A DNA stretch of 28,546 bases from a virus: IMG/VR virus record IMGVR_UViG_3300046010_009191, positions 1-28,546 of that record. One strand, given 5' to 3'. Positions 28,504 through 28,546 of this stretch are shown here, piece by piece. The translations under genes were made by a program, and so were the position numbers. The number at the start of each line of letters is the position of its first letter. Position 1 is the first letter of the stretch. The notes under the pieces are model-generated. The model was not told the DNA's origin, ran no database searches, and worked only from the letters and a program-made list of their open reading frames with translations.

Positions 28504-28546
28504 ATGGCAAGGGCAAACAGTACAATATTGGAGAAAGGACTTTTTT
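28500..28546 (+). CDS. Start of next gene (partial at right edge)
   Basis: An ATG at 28500 overlaps the kinase-like gene stop as ATGA and opens a frame beginning MNGKGKQYNIGERTF. A second ATG four bases later (28504) opens another frame beginning MARANSTILEKGLF. AAGGA lies about nine bases before the first ATG. Too little is present to choose or identify it; by position a portal or head protein would be expected. Confidence 0.5.
   Translation, partial: MNGKGKQYNIGERTF

Noticed and set aside
1-28546. Lysogeny genes (integrase, CI repressor, attachment site)
   Set aside because: None was found. A Cro-like protein alone does not show a temperate life style, and the missing part of the genome could carry such genes.

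Overview
The window looks like part of the genome of a contractile-tailed (myovirus-type) bacteriophage. Tail, baseplate, fibre, lysis, recombination, replication and terminase genes lie next to each other in tight operons, with many ATGA or TAATG start/stop overlaps and strong AGGAG-type ribosome binding sites. I see no tRNA, rRNA, insertion sequence, integrase or CRISPR array. The tape-measure gene is cut by the left edge and the gene after the kinase-like protein is cut by the right edge. Head, sheath and tube genes are therefore probably outside the window. Signal peptides, a lipoprotein-like gene in a spanin-like overlap and a T7-type amidase suggest a Gram-negative host; the host taxon cannot be read from the sequence.

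Layout: (1) 2-6749, tail and baseplate in the Mu-like order: tape measure, LysM adaptor, hub, spike, small protein, gp25-like wedge, J-like wedge, gp48-like protein. (2) 6746-10730, a fibre-like protein with a probable beta-helix, then two proteins with clear N-terminal signal peptides, one a 762-residue, cysteine-containing fibre-like or adhesin-like protein. (3) 10730-12584, lysis region: small membrane protein, HExxHxxGxxH zinc peptidase, two small proteins, a lipoprotein-like gene overlapping its neighbour, and an amidase endolysin, with a hydrophobic out-of-frame ORF inside the endolysin gene. (4) 12623-13446, a metallophosphoesterase and a small overlapping ORF. (5) 13430-14819, minus strand: YqaJ-type exonuclease and two small upstream genes, one only 57 codons. 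(6) 14820-14910, a divergent control region with a TTGACA box and two near-identical operators. (7) 14911-24545, plus-strand early and replication genes: Cro-like protein, Sak4-like ATPase, SSB-like protein ending in DDIPF, DEDD exonuclease, SF2 helicase with two zinc ribbons, many small unknowns, VRR-NUC-like nuclease, and a Toprim/AAA primase-helicase. (8) 24546-25070, a gene-poor region with eleven GTTACC/GGTAAC repeats in two opposing halves around C-rich, CTC and AT-rich tracts: a candidate replication origin or packaging site. (9) 25071-28546, terminase small and large subunits overlapping out of frame, two small genes, and a protein with kinase-like catalytic motifs.

How the parts may work together: the Cro-like protein and twin operators probably switch between the leftward exonuclease operon and the rightward replication operon. 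Sak4-like ATPase, SSB and YqaJ exonuclease would form a recombination set; the primase-helicase and SF2 helicase would drive replication, possibly from the repeat region; the terminase packages the DNA; and the lysis cassette releases virions. The least explained items are the repeat region, the kinase-like protein beside the terminase, the metzincin-like peptidase in the lysis cassette, the exported fibre-like proteins, and several micro-ORFs and embedded ORFs.
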